Part shown: positions 18,470 through 26,354 of the stretch, one piece after another | How positions within the stretch are numbered: position 1 is the first letter of the stretch | Layout: every line of letters starts with the position of its first letter | DNA from: Myxococcota bacterium | GTDB lineage: Bacteria > Myxococcota_A > Polyangia > Polyangiales > JANWZI01 | Direction of reading: 5' to 3' | Assembly: GCA_025054695.1 (NCBI GenBank) | Contig: JANWZI010000017.1 | Location: forward strand, 1-51,829 | DNA length: 51,829 nucleotides | Translations under genes and position numbers: made by a program | The notes under the pieces: generated by a model | Told to the model about the DNA's origin: nothing | Database searches by the model: none | Seen by the model: only the letters and a program-made list of their open reading frames with translations

Positions 18470-20450
18470 GCGCAAAAGAAAACGGGCGACCCGTCGCCGG
18501 GCCGCCCGTCGGAAGTCGCGATCGGCGTGGCGTTGCGAGCTCCATGGGCTCGCCGTGCCGTCGCAACGCGCCACGCTCCCAGCGCCGTCTCGCGAGCCGG
18601 CGCTGGCGTGTACGTCGGTCCAGTGGGTCTCCCCGGCGGTGACTTTCCGAGTTCGCGCTCGCACGCCACCGCGCGGACGAGGCGGGAGTTATCCGCCGTC
18701 GGCCGGAATCGACCCGATCGCGGGCGCGGCTCTCGCAGCGTCGAGGGACGCTGATCCACCGCGCCGACCCGCCGCGCGGTCCGTTCGTGAAGGACCGCTG
18801 GACGAGCCTGTCGCGACCGTGCCGATGTCCGGGCGCACCCTCTGCGATCCCTGCTGCCGTCCGTCACGGGCCAACCCGCCCGCTGGTCGGCCGGCGTCGT
18901 GGTCGTGCCTTGCGGCTCGGCTAGACGCCTCGTGCAGAAGATCGGAGCGATGTCGCGGTTGCCGCCGGGTTAGGGCGGCAGGCGATCGTCGCGGTGCGCC
19001 TCGCCTCGTCCCGAAGAACGATACGGTCTCCCCTATCGTCGCGCATCCGGTCCGTGGGCTCGATGGACCCGGCGGATGCAGCTACACCCCTTTCGCGCCG
19101 CTGCGTTCCGGAGTCTCGCCGCAGACATCCGGTTCGCCCGGCAGAGCTAGCCCCGCGCACTCGCCGTCCGATACGGCTAGCGCCCGAGGTCCAGAGATGT
19201 GCCTCGGTCGAGGCGAACGACCCACTGCTCAATGTCAAAGACACGACGTGCACCCGCGTCATGTGCCGCTCCCGACCTGCTTCGCCGGGTGGTTCCGTCG
19301 AAGCGGCCGGGGGACCGACCCGCTTCCACGGCGGGTCGCCCCGCGCCGGTGTTCCCGCCGCCGCGACGTGCGGCATGTTCCGCGCGCACGCCGGGCCTCG
19401 GGCCGAAACCGGCAGCACTCCGTCGCACGCATCGCGCGATTCCTCGAGGGAATGCGCGACACACGCCGAGGCTCGGGGGAACGCGCCCCTCCGTGGACGG
19501 GACCGCTCCCTAGGACGAGCCCGGAGTGCCAGCGCCGACGGCGACCACCCGGAGGCGGCCTGCCCGTGAGTCGGAGCGTACGAACCGACCGCGAGCACGG
19601 CTGACTCGGCGAGGCTGACCGCCCGCACCGAGCCCGCGCGTCGTTCGCACGAAGCGGAACAACGCGCTCGACCGTCCGCCGGCTGACAGCAGCTTGTCAC
19701 ACATCCCGCGAGCACGACCGCGAGCCGAGGCCCGGCGCAGCGCCCGTTGGCGCCCACGTCGCGCTGGCGTCGCAGGGTCCGACCCGTCCACGCCGCCAGC
19801 GACCGGTCCGCCAACCCCGGGCTCGACATGGCTGCCGGCCGCCCGGAGCCACACGGACCGCGTGCCCTCGTCGCATCGCCCGATTCTCCGCGGCCGGTTC
19901 ACACCGCGGTTGCACGGGCGACGCCGAGCCACGGCGTGTCCCTCGTCGCGAAACGAGAAGACAGAGGCCGTGGCAGGCACCTGAAGACCGGAAGATTCCG
20001 GCGGGATGAGCCCGCCGCAAGAGTTCCGCGCCCGGAAACGACGAAGCTCGATGCCTTTGGTACCGCGCGCTTCCTCGAAGCGCAGGCGACTTCGATTCAG
20101 CACGCGGCTCGGGCGGTGGCTCGTGGACGAGCCGCTTCGCCACGCGCCCGCAGCACCTCCCCGATCTTGCGACCGTCGGTCATCGCGGCTTCACGTCACC
20201 GCGACTTCCGAGCCTCATCCTTGGGCACAAAGGGCGCCGGAGGCAAGCGCAAAAGTGCAGGAAATCATCCACATCGTCGCTCTCCGGCATTCCACTCTCC
20301 ATCCACGACGCATCCACATGCTTGGCGCGCATTCTGGCGGTTGCGTAGGGCGAGGTGACCCAGCTCCATGTACCCTCTCTCCATCGGGACTCCGACCCCA
20401 TCGCGACACGACGTCGGTGCCGTTGAACGACCGAAGCCCGCGACGGCTGT
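18470..20450 (-). ncRNA. Candidate large structured non-coding RNA (unassigned)
   Basis: About 2 kb with no plausible protein: open frames encode Arg/Ser/Cys-rich low-quality sequence and match nothing I know. Hairpins are dense (plus-strand coordinates). Immediately before the terminator are a 14-bp stem with a two-base bulge (18525-18538 with 18561-18576) and a 9-bp stem (18579-18587 with 18598-18606). Others: 18736-18753 (7 bp, 4-base loop), 18776-18798 (7 bp), 18960-18980 (7 bp), 19018-19039 (6 bp plus GG/CC capped by GAGA on the minus strand), 19043-19079 (bulged 6+5 bp), 19316-19338 (8 bp), 19434-19457 (9 bp, one bulge), 19999-20017 (7 bp), 20118-20133 (7 bp). The terminator fixes the strand; the 5' end is unknown. 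RNase P, tmRNA and group II intron signatures were not found. It could instead be several small RNAs or an epmA 3'-UTR. Confidence 0.45.
18474..18509 (-). terminator. Rho-independent terminator on the minus strand
   Basis: Read on the minus strand: an 11-bp stem ACGGGCGGCCC / GGGTCGCCCGT (one G-U pair), six-base loop GGCGAC, then TTTTCTTTT. This is the clearest intrinsic terminator in the window. It lies 1.9 kb downstream of the epmA stop, before the TPR gene, so it ends a transcript from the gene-less 18.5-20.45 kb region. Confidence 0.85.
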
Positions 20451-20452
20451 CG

Positions 20453-21622
20453 TCAGAGCCTTTCGGCGGCGAACGGAACGACGTCCGCGATGCGGCTCGC
20501 GCCGACGAGCAACAGCAGCAGGCGATCGACGCCAAGCGCATTGCCCGCGCACGGGGGTAGCCCGTCCGCGAGCGCGGACAGGAAACGTTCATCGACGGGC
20601 AGCTCCGTCCTTCCCATCGATCGACGCCGCTCGAGGTCGCGCAGCAGGCGCGCGCGCTGCTCGGTGGGATCGCGCAGCTCGTCGTAGGCGTTGCACAGCT
20701 CGATCCCGGCGACGTACGCCTCGGCCCGCAGGGCGACGGCCGGGTCGTCCGGATCGAGACGCGCCAGCGAAGCCATGGACGCGGGCCATCCCGTCAGCCA
20801 CTGCGGTCGATCGCGACCGAGCGCGGGCTCGACGCGCTCGACGTACAGGCGCCAGAAACGATCCTCGTCGTCGCGGACGTCGTCCCAGGCGACGCCGGCA
20901 TGCCTCTCGAACGCCGAAGCGACGGTGCAACGCGCCCACGGCGGACGCAGGTCGATGGGACCGTCGCGACCCTCGATGCACGGCCGTCCGCACAGCGCCG
21001 TGGCGACGTGCGCGACCAGCGCTTCGGTTTCGTCCATCATGTCGTCGAGCGACGCGAAGCCGCGGTACCACTCGAGCATCGTGAACTCGGGCTCATGCAA
21101 CGCGCCTCGCTCGCCTGCGCGGAAGCAGTGCCCCAGCTGATAGATGCGCGGCAGGCCCGCCGACAGCAGACGCTTCATTGAGTACTCGGGGCTCGGCACG
21201 AGGAACGACGCGGGCGCGAGACCCTGCACGGCGGGCGGCTCGATGTGCACCTCGGTTCCAGGGCACCGGACCGCGAGCGGCGTGTCGACCTCGACGTAGC
21301 CGCGCGCGTCGAGAAACGCGCGGATGGCCCGCAGCAGGGCCGCGCGTGCGAGCAGCCATCGCGCGCGGCGACCGTCCCCGTCGTGCAACCAGGACCAGTC
21401 GCTGTCTGGCGTGGGAAAGTCGCGGCTCGGACGCGACAGCAGTTGCGCGCGCTCGACGACGATGCCACCGGTCGTGCGCCGGCCCTCGACGAGCACCCAG
21501 GCGCCCGCGACCGCATGCGGAAGCGCGCCCTCGCACGCGGCGCGCGCCTCGAGGCTGCCCGTCGCGTCCGCGAGCCTCCAGCGTCCACCGTCCGCGGCGA
21601 CGACCCGCGCGCCGAGCCGCAC
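20453..21622 (-). CDS. epmA: EF-P--lysine ligase EpmA (PoxA/GenX), with N-terminal extension
   Basis: 389 residues, GTG start. Class II lysyl-tRNA-synthetase-like ligase that attaches (R)-beta-lysine to a conserved Lys of EF-P. The catalytic domain starts near residue 85 (LLRAIRAFLDARGYVEVDTP) with PSPEYSMKRLLSAG, motif 2 RAGERGALHEPEFTMLEWYR, and the C-terminal motif CNAYDELRD ... GNALGVDRLLLLL. EpmA normally lacks an anticodon-binding domain. Here ~80 extra N-terminal residues (beta-rich, LGARVVAADGGRWRLAD) look like a small OB-like remnant. It follows efp by 71 bp in the same direction, linking enzyme and substrate. No epmB is visible in the window. Confidence 0.92.
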   Translation of the reverse strand: MRLGARVVAADGGRWRLADATGSLEARAACEGALPHAVAGAWVLVEGRRTTGGIVVERAQLLSRPSRDFPTPDSDWSWLHDGDGRRARWLLARAALLRAIRAFLDARGYVEVDTPLAVRCPGTEVHIEPPAVQGLAPASFLVPSPEYSMKRLLSAGLPRIYQLGHCFRAGERGALHEPEFTMLEWYRGFASLDDMMDETEALVAHVATALCGRPCIEGRDGPIDLRPPWARCTVASAFERHAGVAWDDVRDDEDRFWRLYVERVEPALGRDRPQWLTGWPASMASLARLDPDDPAVALRAEAYVAGIELCNAYDELRDPTEQRARLLRDLERRRSMGRTELPVDERFLSALADGLPPCAGNALGVDRLLLLLVGASRIADVVPFAAERL

Positions 21623-21693
21623 CGCTGCGTCGGGTGTTCGGTCGATCGTCTCGCGGACGCCGAGAACGCCCGACCGCGTCGCCGGCCCCTCGC

Positions 21694-22260
21694 TCAGCGT
21701 CGCCCCACGCGTTCGACGTACTCGCCGGTCCGCGTGTCGATCTTGAGCACGTCGCCCTCGTTGACGAAGAGCGGGACTTGCACCTCGAGCCCGGTTTCCA
21801 TCTTCGCCGGCTTGGTCGTTCCCGTCGCCGTGTCGCCCTTGAAGCCGGGCTCGGTCTGCACGACTTTCATCTCGACGAACGTCGGCGGCGTCACCCCGAT
21901 GGGCTTGCCCGAGAAGAACAGCACGCTGACGACCGTGCCGTCGAGCAGGTAGTAGCGGCCGTCACCGAGCTGCTCGGCGGGAAGCGAGAGCTGCTCGTAC
22001 GTCGTCTGGTCCATGAAGACGTACGAGTCGCCCTCGGGATACAGGTACTGCATGTGACGCTCCTCGAGGTCGGCGGGCTGAAGCTTCTCGCCGCTCTTGA
22101 ACGTCCGCTCGATCACGGCGCCCGTCATCATGTTGCGCAGTTTGGTGCGCGTGAACGCCTGGCCCTTGCCGGGCTTGACGAACTGGAACTCGATGACCGT
22201 GAACGGAACTCCGTCGATCTGGATCTTGAGGTTCTTGCGGATGTCGGAGGTGTCGTACAT
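21694..22260 (-). CDS. efp: Elongation factor P
   Basis: 188 residues, typical length. EF-P binds ribosomes stalled at polyproline and stimulates peptide bond formation. Start MYDTSDIRKNLKIQIDG; the modified loop reads VKPGKGQAF, with Lys32 equivalent to E. coli Lys34, the target of EpmA. Domains II and III follow (RTFKSGEKLQPADLEE, MQYLYPEGDSYVFMD, GLEVQVPLFVNEGDVLKIDT). The ATG at 22260 is preferred; in-frame codons upstream belong to the gap after the lipoprotein gene. Lies between the small lipoprotein gene (22 bp upstream) and epmA. This genome's many Pro-rich linkers make EF-P dependence plausible. Confidence 0.97.
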   Translation of the reverse strand: MYDTSDIRKNLKIQIDGVPFTVIEFQFVKPGKGQAFTRTKLRNMMTGAVIERTFKSGEKLQPADLEERHMQYLYPEGDSYVFMDQTTYEQLSLPAEQLGDGRYYLLDGTVVSVLFFSGKPIGVTPPTFVEMKVVQTEPGFKGDTATGTTKPAKMETGLEVQVPLFVNEGDVLKIDTRTGEYVERVGRR

Positions 22261-22282
22261 GGTCGCGGGCCCGACTCGCCGC

Positions 22283-22705
22283 TCACTCCTCGCCGGCGAT
22301 GCGGCGCTGGACAACGACGATGTCTCCCGGCGCGCTCGCGTTGTCGCGCTCGGCGGTGATCCGCAGCTCGAAGGCCCGCAAGGGCGTCGTCGCCGTCAGC
22401 GTGGCGGTGCGCGCATCCGGGTCGAACGCCAGCCGCCCGGCGAGCACGGGCGGCTGGTTGTTGCCGATGAACCACGCCACGTATTGCGTGATGCCCTGTC
22501 CGAGGCGATCCGGCGGCACGACGTTGGTGAGCGAGATGGTCACGAGCTGGTTGCCGCCCTCGAGTGACTCGACGCGTACCGTGCCGTCGGTGCCCGGCGA
22601 GCGCGCCGTGCCGACGACCGCGTACTCGGCGGCTCCACCGCAGCCGGCGAACAGGGTCAACAAGAGCGCCCATGCGGGGGGCGAGGGGGCGAGACGGAAG
22701 CGCAT
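22283..22705 (-). CDS. Small lipoprotein of unknown function
   Basis: 140 residues. Signal peptide with lipobox LFAG|C directly followed by GGA. The ~115-residue mature domain is beta-rich (VRVESLEGGNQLVTISLTNV, TATLTATTPLRAFELRITAE), suggesting a single immunoglobulin- or lipocalin-like fold. Excellent ribosome-binding site GGAGGG five bases before the ATG. It is the first gene of the lipoprotein-efp-epmA unit, with 22 bp to efp. Family not recognised. Confidence 0.75.
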   Translation of the reverse strand: MRFRLAPSPPAWALLLTLFAGCGGAAEYAVVGTARSPGTDGTVRVESLEGGNQLVTISLTNVVPPDRLGQGITQYVAWFIGNNQPPVLAGRLAFDPDARTATLTATTPLRAFELRITAERDNASAPGDIVVVQRRIAGEE

Positions 22706-22734
22706 CGAGTCCCTCCTGCGATTCGGGGCGCTGT

Positions 22735-23700
22735 ATGGCGCGGCCGGGCCGCAAGCGTCAAGCAGGCCGTCTTGCCGGCGCGCACGTCGGCGGCTATCCC
22801 GACCCGACCGTGCAGGACGTCGACGAGGAGATCCGCGACATCAAACGCGAGATCGTCGAGTCGCGCGCCCTGACCATCCGCACCAACAATCTCGTCAACG
22901 CGCTCGCCGCCGACGTCAAGAGCATCGCGCGCCGCCAGGCCGGGTACGAGCGACGCTTCGCGTGGAACGGCGCCGTCGCCTACGTCCTGTTCGCCGCGCT
23001 CTCGTTCGCGGGCCTCAAGCTCGCGGCCGACGCGCGCATCTCGGAGATCGAGGCGGCACAACAGGCGCTCGAGCGCGAGACCGTCCGACTGCGCCGCGAG
23101 CTCGCCGAGGAGACCCGACGCGCCGAAGCGCGCGTGCGTGCCGAGGCGAAGGCGGCGCGCTTCTACGATCTCATCCGGCAGCAGAAGCGAACCGAGGTGG
23201 TCACGGGCTACGAGGCGATCCGGCGCGAGCTGCTGTCGCGCACCGAGGCGGCGCTGTTTCGCGACACCGTCGATCGATTCCGGCTCGATCTGTCCATCGA
23301 GTCGTACCAGGAGGGCCTGGACTTGATGCGCACCGACCGGTTCGCCGAGGCGAGCGAGAAGTTCCGAGAGGCGCTCCGCTTGCAAGATCGCGGCGCCCAC
23401 CTGCCGGCCGTGCGCTATCAGCTCGCGCGCGCCCTGGCCCGGCTCAACCGCCAGAGCGAGGCCATCGTGCTCGCCCAGGAAGTCGTCGAACAGGAGGTCG
23501 ATCGCGAGCTGCAGGACGACGCGCTGTGGCTCGTGGCCGAATGCGCCGAGCAGATCGGTCAGCTCGACGACGCGCGCAACGCGCTGCGGGCTCTGCTTCG
23601 CCGCTTCCCGCGCAGCAGCCTCGTGCCCGACGCACGCAGGCGTCTGGCGGATCTGAACGTCCGGGTGCTCCGCACGCGCCAGGCGGCGGCGACGCGCTGA
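22735..23700 (+). CDS. Membrane-anchored coiled-coil/TPR protein
   Basis: 321 residues from the ATG at 22735; a GTG at 22810 is an alternative. After a basic N-terminus comes a helical segment (DVDEEIRDIKREIVESRALT), one transmembrane helix (AVAYVLFAALSFAGLKLAA, ~residues 80-98), then a charged coiled coil (IEAAQQALERETVRLRREL ...) and a C-terminal TPR-like domain (GLDLMRTDRFAEASEKFREA, RYQLARALARLNRQSEAIVL, LVAECAEQIGQLDDARNALR). This layout recalls CpoB/YbgF-type envelope proteins, but the membrane anchor is internal. It diverges from the lipoprotein-efp operon with only 29 bp between starts, so promoters must overlap coding sequence. Confidence 0.7.
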   Translation: MARPGRKRQAGRLAGAHVGGYPDPTVQDVDEEIRDIKREIVESRALTIRTNNLVNALAADVKSIARRQAGYERRFAWNGAVAYVLFAALSFAGLKLAADARISEIEAAQQALERETVRLRRELAEETRRAEARVRAEAKAARFYDLIRQQKRTEVVTGYEAIRRELLSRTEAALFRDTVDRFRLDLSIESYQEGLDLMRTDRFAEASEKFREALRLQDRGAHLPAVRYQLARALARLNRQSEAIVLAQEVVEQEVDRELQDDALWLVAECAEQIGQLDDARNALRALLRRFPRSSLVPDARRRLADLNVRVLRTRQAAATR

Positions 23701-23735
23701 ATGCGGCGCACCGGCCGCTCGATCGCAGGCAGGGG

Positions 23736-23985
23736 CTCGGGCCCGGACTCCGACTCGCTCTCGGGGTCGGCGTCGGATTCGGACTCGGGTTCGGTCTCGG
23801 CCTCACAGCGGCGGGCAGGTCGGTCGATTGCGGCTTCGACTCGGGCTCGGGCTCGGGCTCGGACTCGGACTCGGAATCGGAATCGGAATCGGGCTCGGTC
23901 TCTGGTTCGGGCTCGGACTCCGACTCGGGCCCGGACTCCGACTCGCTCTCGGGGTCGGCGTCGGATTCGGGCTCGGCCCTCGCGC
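23736..23985 (+). repeat. Intergenic hexamer array 4 (CTCGGN), with core and internal duplication
   Basis: Fills the convergent gap between the coiled-coil/TPR gene and the cytochrome-like lipoprotein gene. It contains a core copy at 23802-23844 and an exact 47-bp direct repeat (23736-23782 and 23924-23970, offset 188 bp). CTCGGA/CTCGGG units alternate with ATCGGA variants. Confidence 0.9.
23802..23844 (+). repeat. Array core element, copy B
   Basis: Begins CTCACAGCGGCGGGCAGGT, continues CGGTCGATTGCGGCTTCGAC and ends TCGG. It matches copies A and C at most positions, including the first five and last six bases, and like them is bounded by hexamer units. Confidence 0.8.
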
Positions 23986-24049
23986 TCCGAAGGGCCCTTC
24001 GGTTGCCGTTCCTTCCGTGGGCGAGTCGCCGCGACGGCCACGCGTCGCC

Positions 24050-24748
24050 CTACGCGCCGCTACCCTCGCCCACACCCGCATCTTCGGGCGGATCGATGCC
24101 GCCCTCGCCCGACGCGCCAGCGTCGGGCAACGGAGAGGGCGCGCCATCGGGTCCGGGCGCGCCGGCCTCGATCCACCGCCGGAACATTTCGATGTGGGCC
24201 CGGTCGAGTGGGTGCGGCTGGCTCGTGGACCACGGCATGATGCGGCCGAACGACAGCGACAGCTCGCCCCCAGGGCCGCGGATGACGAGCGGACACGTGC
24301 TCTCGCGCGTGTAGGGGGGCGGTGCGAAATCCGGTGCCGGCCCCCACGCGCCGGGCAGGATCTGCCCCGTGGCCGGCTCGTAGGGGCCTTCGAGCTTGAT
24401 CATGAGCCAGCTGCGCGAAGGATCGCCCGGCGTGACGAGGGGCATGCGGTCGTATTGACAGGCCGTCACGCCGACGAGCTCGGCCGTGATTGGCTCGCCG
24501 GCCGCGAGCAGGGGCCCGAACTGGAGCCGCGCCGCCCCGCGGCCCGTTCCTCCGTGGCACGACGAGAACGCGCACGCGCACTCGACGAGGGCCTCGACGT
24601 TCGCGTACGTCGGCTCGGTCGGAATCGACGCGCACGGGCTGCCACCCGGCTCGTCACCGCCGCAGCCGGAGGCGAGCCCTGCGCACGCGCCCACAATCAG
24701 AGAGGCGTGCAGCGCGGCCTGCACCGCCGTTCGCTCCCGCCGCATCAT
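24050..24748 (-). CDS. Cytochrome-c-like lipoprotein with CX4CH motif
   Basis: 232 residues. Signal peptide with lipobox ASG|CGG. Near residue 50 is ECACAFSSCHGG, giving C-A-F-S-S-C-H, a CX4CH variant of the haem c motif, as seen in many myxobacterial secreted proteins. A second half contains PLVTPGDPSRSWLMIKLEG and a late IEMFRRWIEAGAPG, a pattern of cytochrome-c-type modules in which a Met could be the distal ligand (RMPLVTP or RIMPW). Ends in a Gly/Pro/Asp-rich tail. Its ATG overlaps the rhodanese stop (ATGA), so the two are coupled. Haem binding is not certain. Confidence 0.6.
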   Translation of the reverse strand: MMRRERTAVQAALHASLIVGACAGLASGCGGDEPGGSPCASIPTEPTYANVEALVECACAFSSCHGGTGRGAARLQFGPLLAAGEPITAELVGVTACQYDRMPLVTPGDPSRSWLMIKLEGPYEPATGQILPGAWGPAPDFAPPPYTRESTCPLVIRGPGGELSLSFGRIMPWSTSQPHPLDRAHIEMFRRWIEAGAPGPDGAPSPLPDAGASGEGGIDPPEDAGVGEGSGA

Positions 24749-25194
24749 CCCCGATCCTTGGCCGTTCCGGTTCGAAGCTCCGCGTGGCTGCGCCCCGGCT
24801 CGGCTCGCGTCGCGGACGGCAGCCCCTCCGCCGCCCATCCGGCCTCGACGATTTGCCCGAACGGATCGCGGCACCCGCTCCAGCCCGCGCGCTGATCGAC
24901 GACGTTCGTGTAACCGGCCTGCGCGAGCGCCTCGGCGGCCCGCGCCGATCGTCCCCCCGCCGCACAGCCGACGATGATTCGCGTGGACGTGTCGAAGTGG
25001 GCGCGGACCACGGTGAGGAAATCCGGATTCGGGGCCATCCCGCTCGGCGTGGACAGCAGGAACGGCACGTTCCATGCGCCCTTCGGATGCCCCTGGGCGA
25101 ACTCTTCCTCCGTGCGCACGTCCAGGTACACGTAGCCCTCGCGCTGCACCAGATCGTGAGCCTCCCTGGGCGAGACGCGTCGGATCGTCGACAC
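24745..25194 (-). CDS. Rhodanese-like domain protein
   Basis: 149 residues, one rhodanese domain, no export signal. VSPREAHDLVQREGYVYLDV and RTEEEFAQGHPKGAWNVPF are typical of single-domain sulfurtransferases. The active-site loop is CAAGGR with Cys77 (VGCAAGGRSARAAEALAQAG), six residues long as in sulfur-transferring rhodaneses. A central insertion (residues ~47-66, STPSGMAPNPDFLTVV) resembles plant-type domains. The C-terminal ~25 residues are hydrophilic. First gene of a two-gene unit with the cytochrome-like lipoprotein; the ATG lies 32 bp from the divergent ATPase gene. Likely sulfur donor or acceptor unknown. Confidence 0.9.
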   Translation of the reverse strand: MSTIRRVSPREAHDLVQREGYVYLDVRTEEEFAQGHPKGAWNVPFLLSTPSGMAPNPDFLTVVRAHFDTSTRIIVGCAAGGRSARAAEALAQAGYTNVVDQRAGWSGCRDPFGQIVEAGWAAEGLPSATRAEPGRSHAELRTGTAKDRG

Positions 25195-25226
25195 GGCGGC
25201 ACCTCCGAGGCAGCCTTCCTAGCACG

Positions 25227-26108
25227 ATGGACGCGACCCGCGCGACGCAGCCTGCGGCCTCGCCGAGGCCTGTCAGCGCGTCCCTGACCGACTGGATCGG
25301 CACGGTCATGCGATACCGCGCCGAGCACCCGGACACCGCGCGCATCCTTCACGTGCTTGAGCGGCTGCTCGACCGCCCCGTTCGCATGTCCGTGGTGATC
25401 CACGGCGAGCCCGGCACGGGAAAGGAGGGACTGGCGCGTGCGCTGCACCGTGCGATGCACACGGACCCGGCCGCCCCGTTCGTGAAGGTGCACGGGGCGC
25501 CGCGGGATCCGACCGCGCTGTTGCGCGAGCTTTTCGCCGACGGCAGTGCCGCGGTGGCCGGTGCCGACGGCGGCACGCTGTACGTCGAGGGCATCGAGGC
25601 CGTGCCGCCCGAGGTCCAGGCTCGGCTCTCACGCGCGCTGCGGGGTGCGCTCGTCCTCGAATCAGAGCCGCCCCGTCCGGTCGACGTGTGCGTGATCGCG
25701 GCGACCGAGCGGCCGCTCTTACCCTTGGTTCGACGCGGGATCTTTTCCCACGAGCTGTACCACCGCCTCGCGCGGCTCGAGCTGCGCATCGCGCCGCTGC
25801 GTGAGCGACCTGCGGATCTCGGTCCGGCCGCCGTCTGGGTGGCCAATCGTCTGCTGCAGCGGCACGGCATCGCGAAGCAGGCCGTACTGGAGGGTGAAGC
25901 CAATGCGGACGATCTGTGCATCGAACGCTCGGCGCTCGAGGCACTCGCGCAGCACGACTGGCCTGGCAACTTCCGCGAGCTGGACGCGGTCCTCGAGCGC
26001 GCGTTGTTCCTCGTCTCGAACGGATGTCGCGTGACGGGCGACGACGTGCGCGAGGCGCTCGCGATGCGCGTCGAGGGCGTGGAGCTGGACGACGAGGCCT
26101 TCGACTGA
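25227..26108 (+). CDS. Degenerate sigma-54-activator-type AAA+ protein (no GAFTGA, no HTH)
   Basis: 293 residues, essentially a lone AAA+ domain. Walker A is GEPGTGKE (residues 60-67). Walker B reads GGTLYVEGIE, so the usual Asp-Glu is Glu121-Gly122 and the catalytic Glu is missing. The segment between ELF and GGT is only ~12 residues, so the GAFTGA loop that contacts sigma-54 is deleted. The later core is recognisable: FSHELYHRLARLELRIAPLR (arginine region) and HDWPGNFRELDAVLERAL. There is no N-terminal sensory domain and no C-terminal Fis-type helix-turn-helix. It probably cannot activate sigma-54 promoters and may act as a partner or regulator of a complete activator. Function unknown. Confidence 0.82.
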   Translation: MDATRATQPAASPRPVSASLTDWIGTVMRYRAEHPDTARILHVLERLLDRPVRMSVVIHGEPGTGKEGLARALHRAMHTDPAAPFVKVHGAPRDPTALLRELFADGSAAVAGADGGTLYVEGIEAVPPEVQARLSRALRGALVLESEPPRPVDVCVIAATERPLLPLVRRGIFSHELYHRLARLELRIAPLRERPADLGPAAVWVANRLLQRHGIAKQAVLEGEANADDLCIERSALEALAQHDWPGNFRELDAVLERALFLVSNGCRVTGDDVREALAMRVEGVELDDEAFD

Positions 26109-26149
26109 TCCCCGCGGCCGGCAGGCTGCTCTCCAGTCTGGGCGTCGGA

Positions 26150-26303
26150 CCTCGGTTTCGGGCCCGGACTCGGTCTCGGCCTTGGACTCGGACTCTGACT
26201 CTGAATCTGACTCTAAATCTGACTCGGTCTCGGTCTTGGGCTCGGGCTCGGGCTCGGACTCGCTTTAGGACTCTGACTCGCTCTGGGACTCCGGCGTGGG
26301 CTC
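26150..26303 (+). repeat. Intergenic hexamer array 5 (CTCGGN, partly decayed)
   Basis: Convergent gap between the AAA+ gene and ggt. Regular CTCGGN units surround a decayed stretch near 26190-26222 where units become CTCTGA, ATCTGA and CTCTAA. No core. Confidence 0.85.
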
Positions 26304-26354
26304 CTTTCGGCCTGGGACGCGGGGCACGATGGCGGCCGTGTAGGGGCGCAGCGG

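Noticed and set aside
16365..19604. Very long plus-strand open frame (over 1000 codons)
   Set aside because: It is antisense to several well-supported minus-strand genes and to the structured region; composition is Arg-rich and family-less. High GC lowers stop frequency.
18921..19829. ~300-codon minus-strand open frame inside the structured region
   Set aside because: Residue composition (Arg, Ser, Cys, low hydrophobics) and the lack of any motif fit chance; no ribosome-binding site was seen. Kept as an alternative to the RNA hypothesis.
18470..20450. Identity as RNase P RNA, tmRNA, rRNA fragment or group II intron
   Set aside because: The signature segments of these RNAs were not found by eye (e.g. 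no GAGGAAAGTCC block, no tRNA-like end, no typical domain V).
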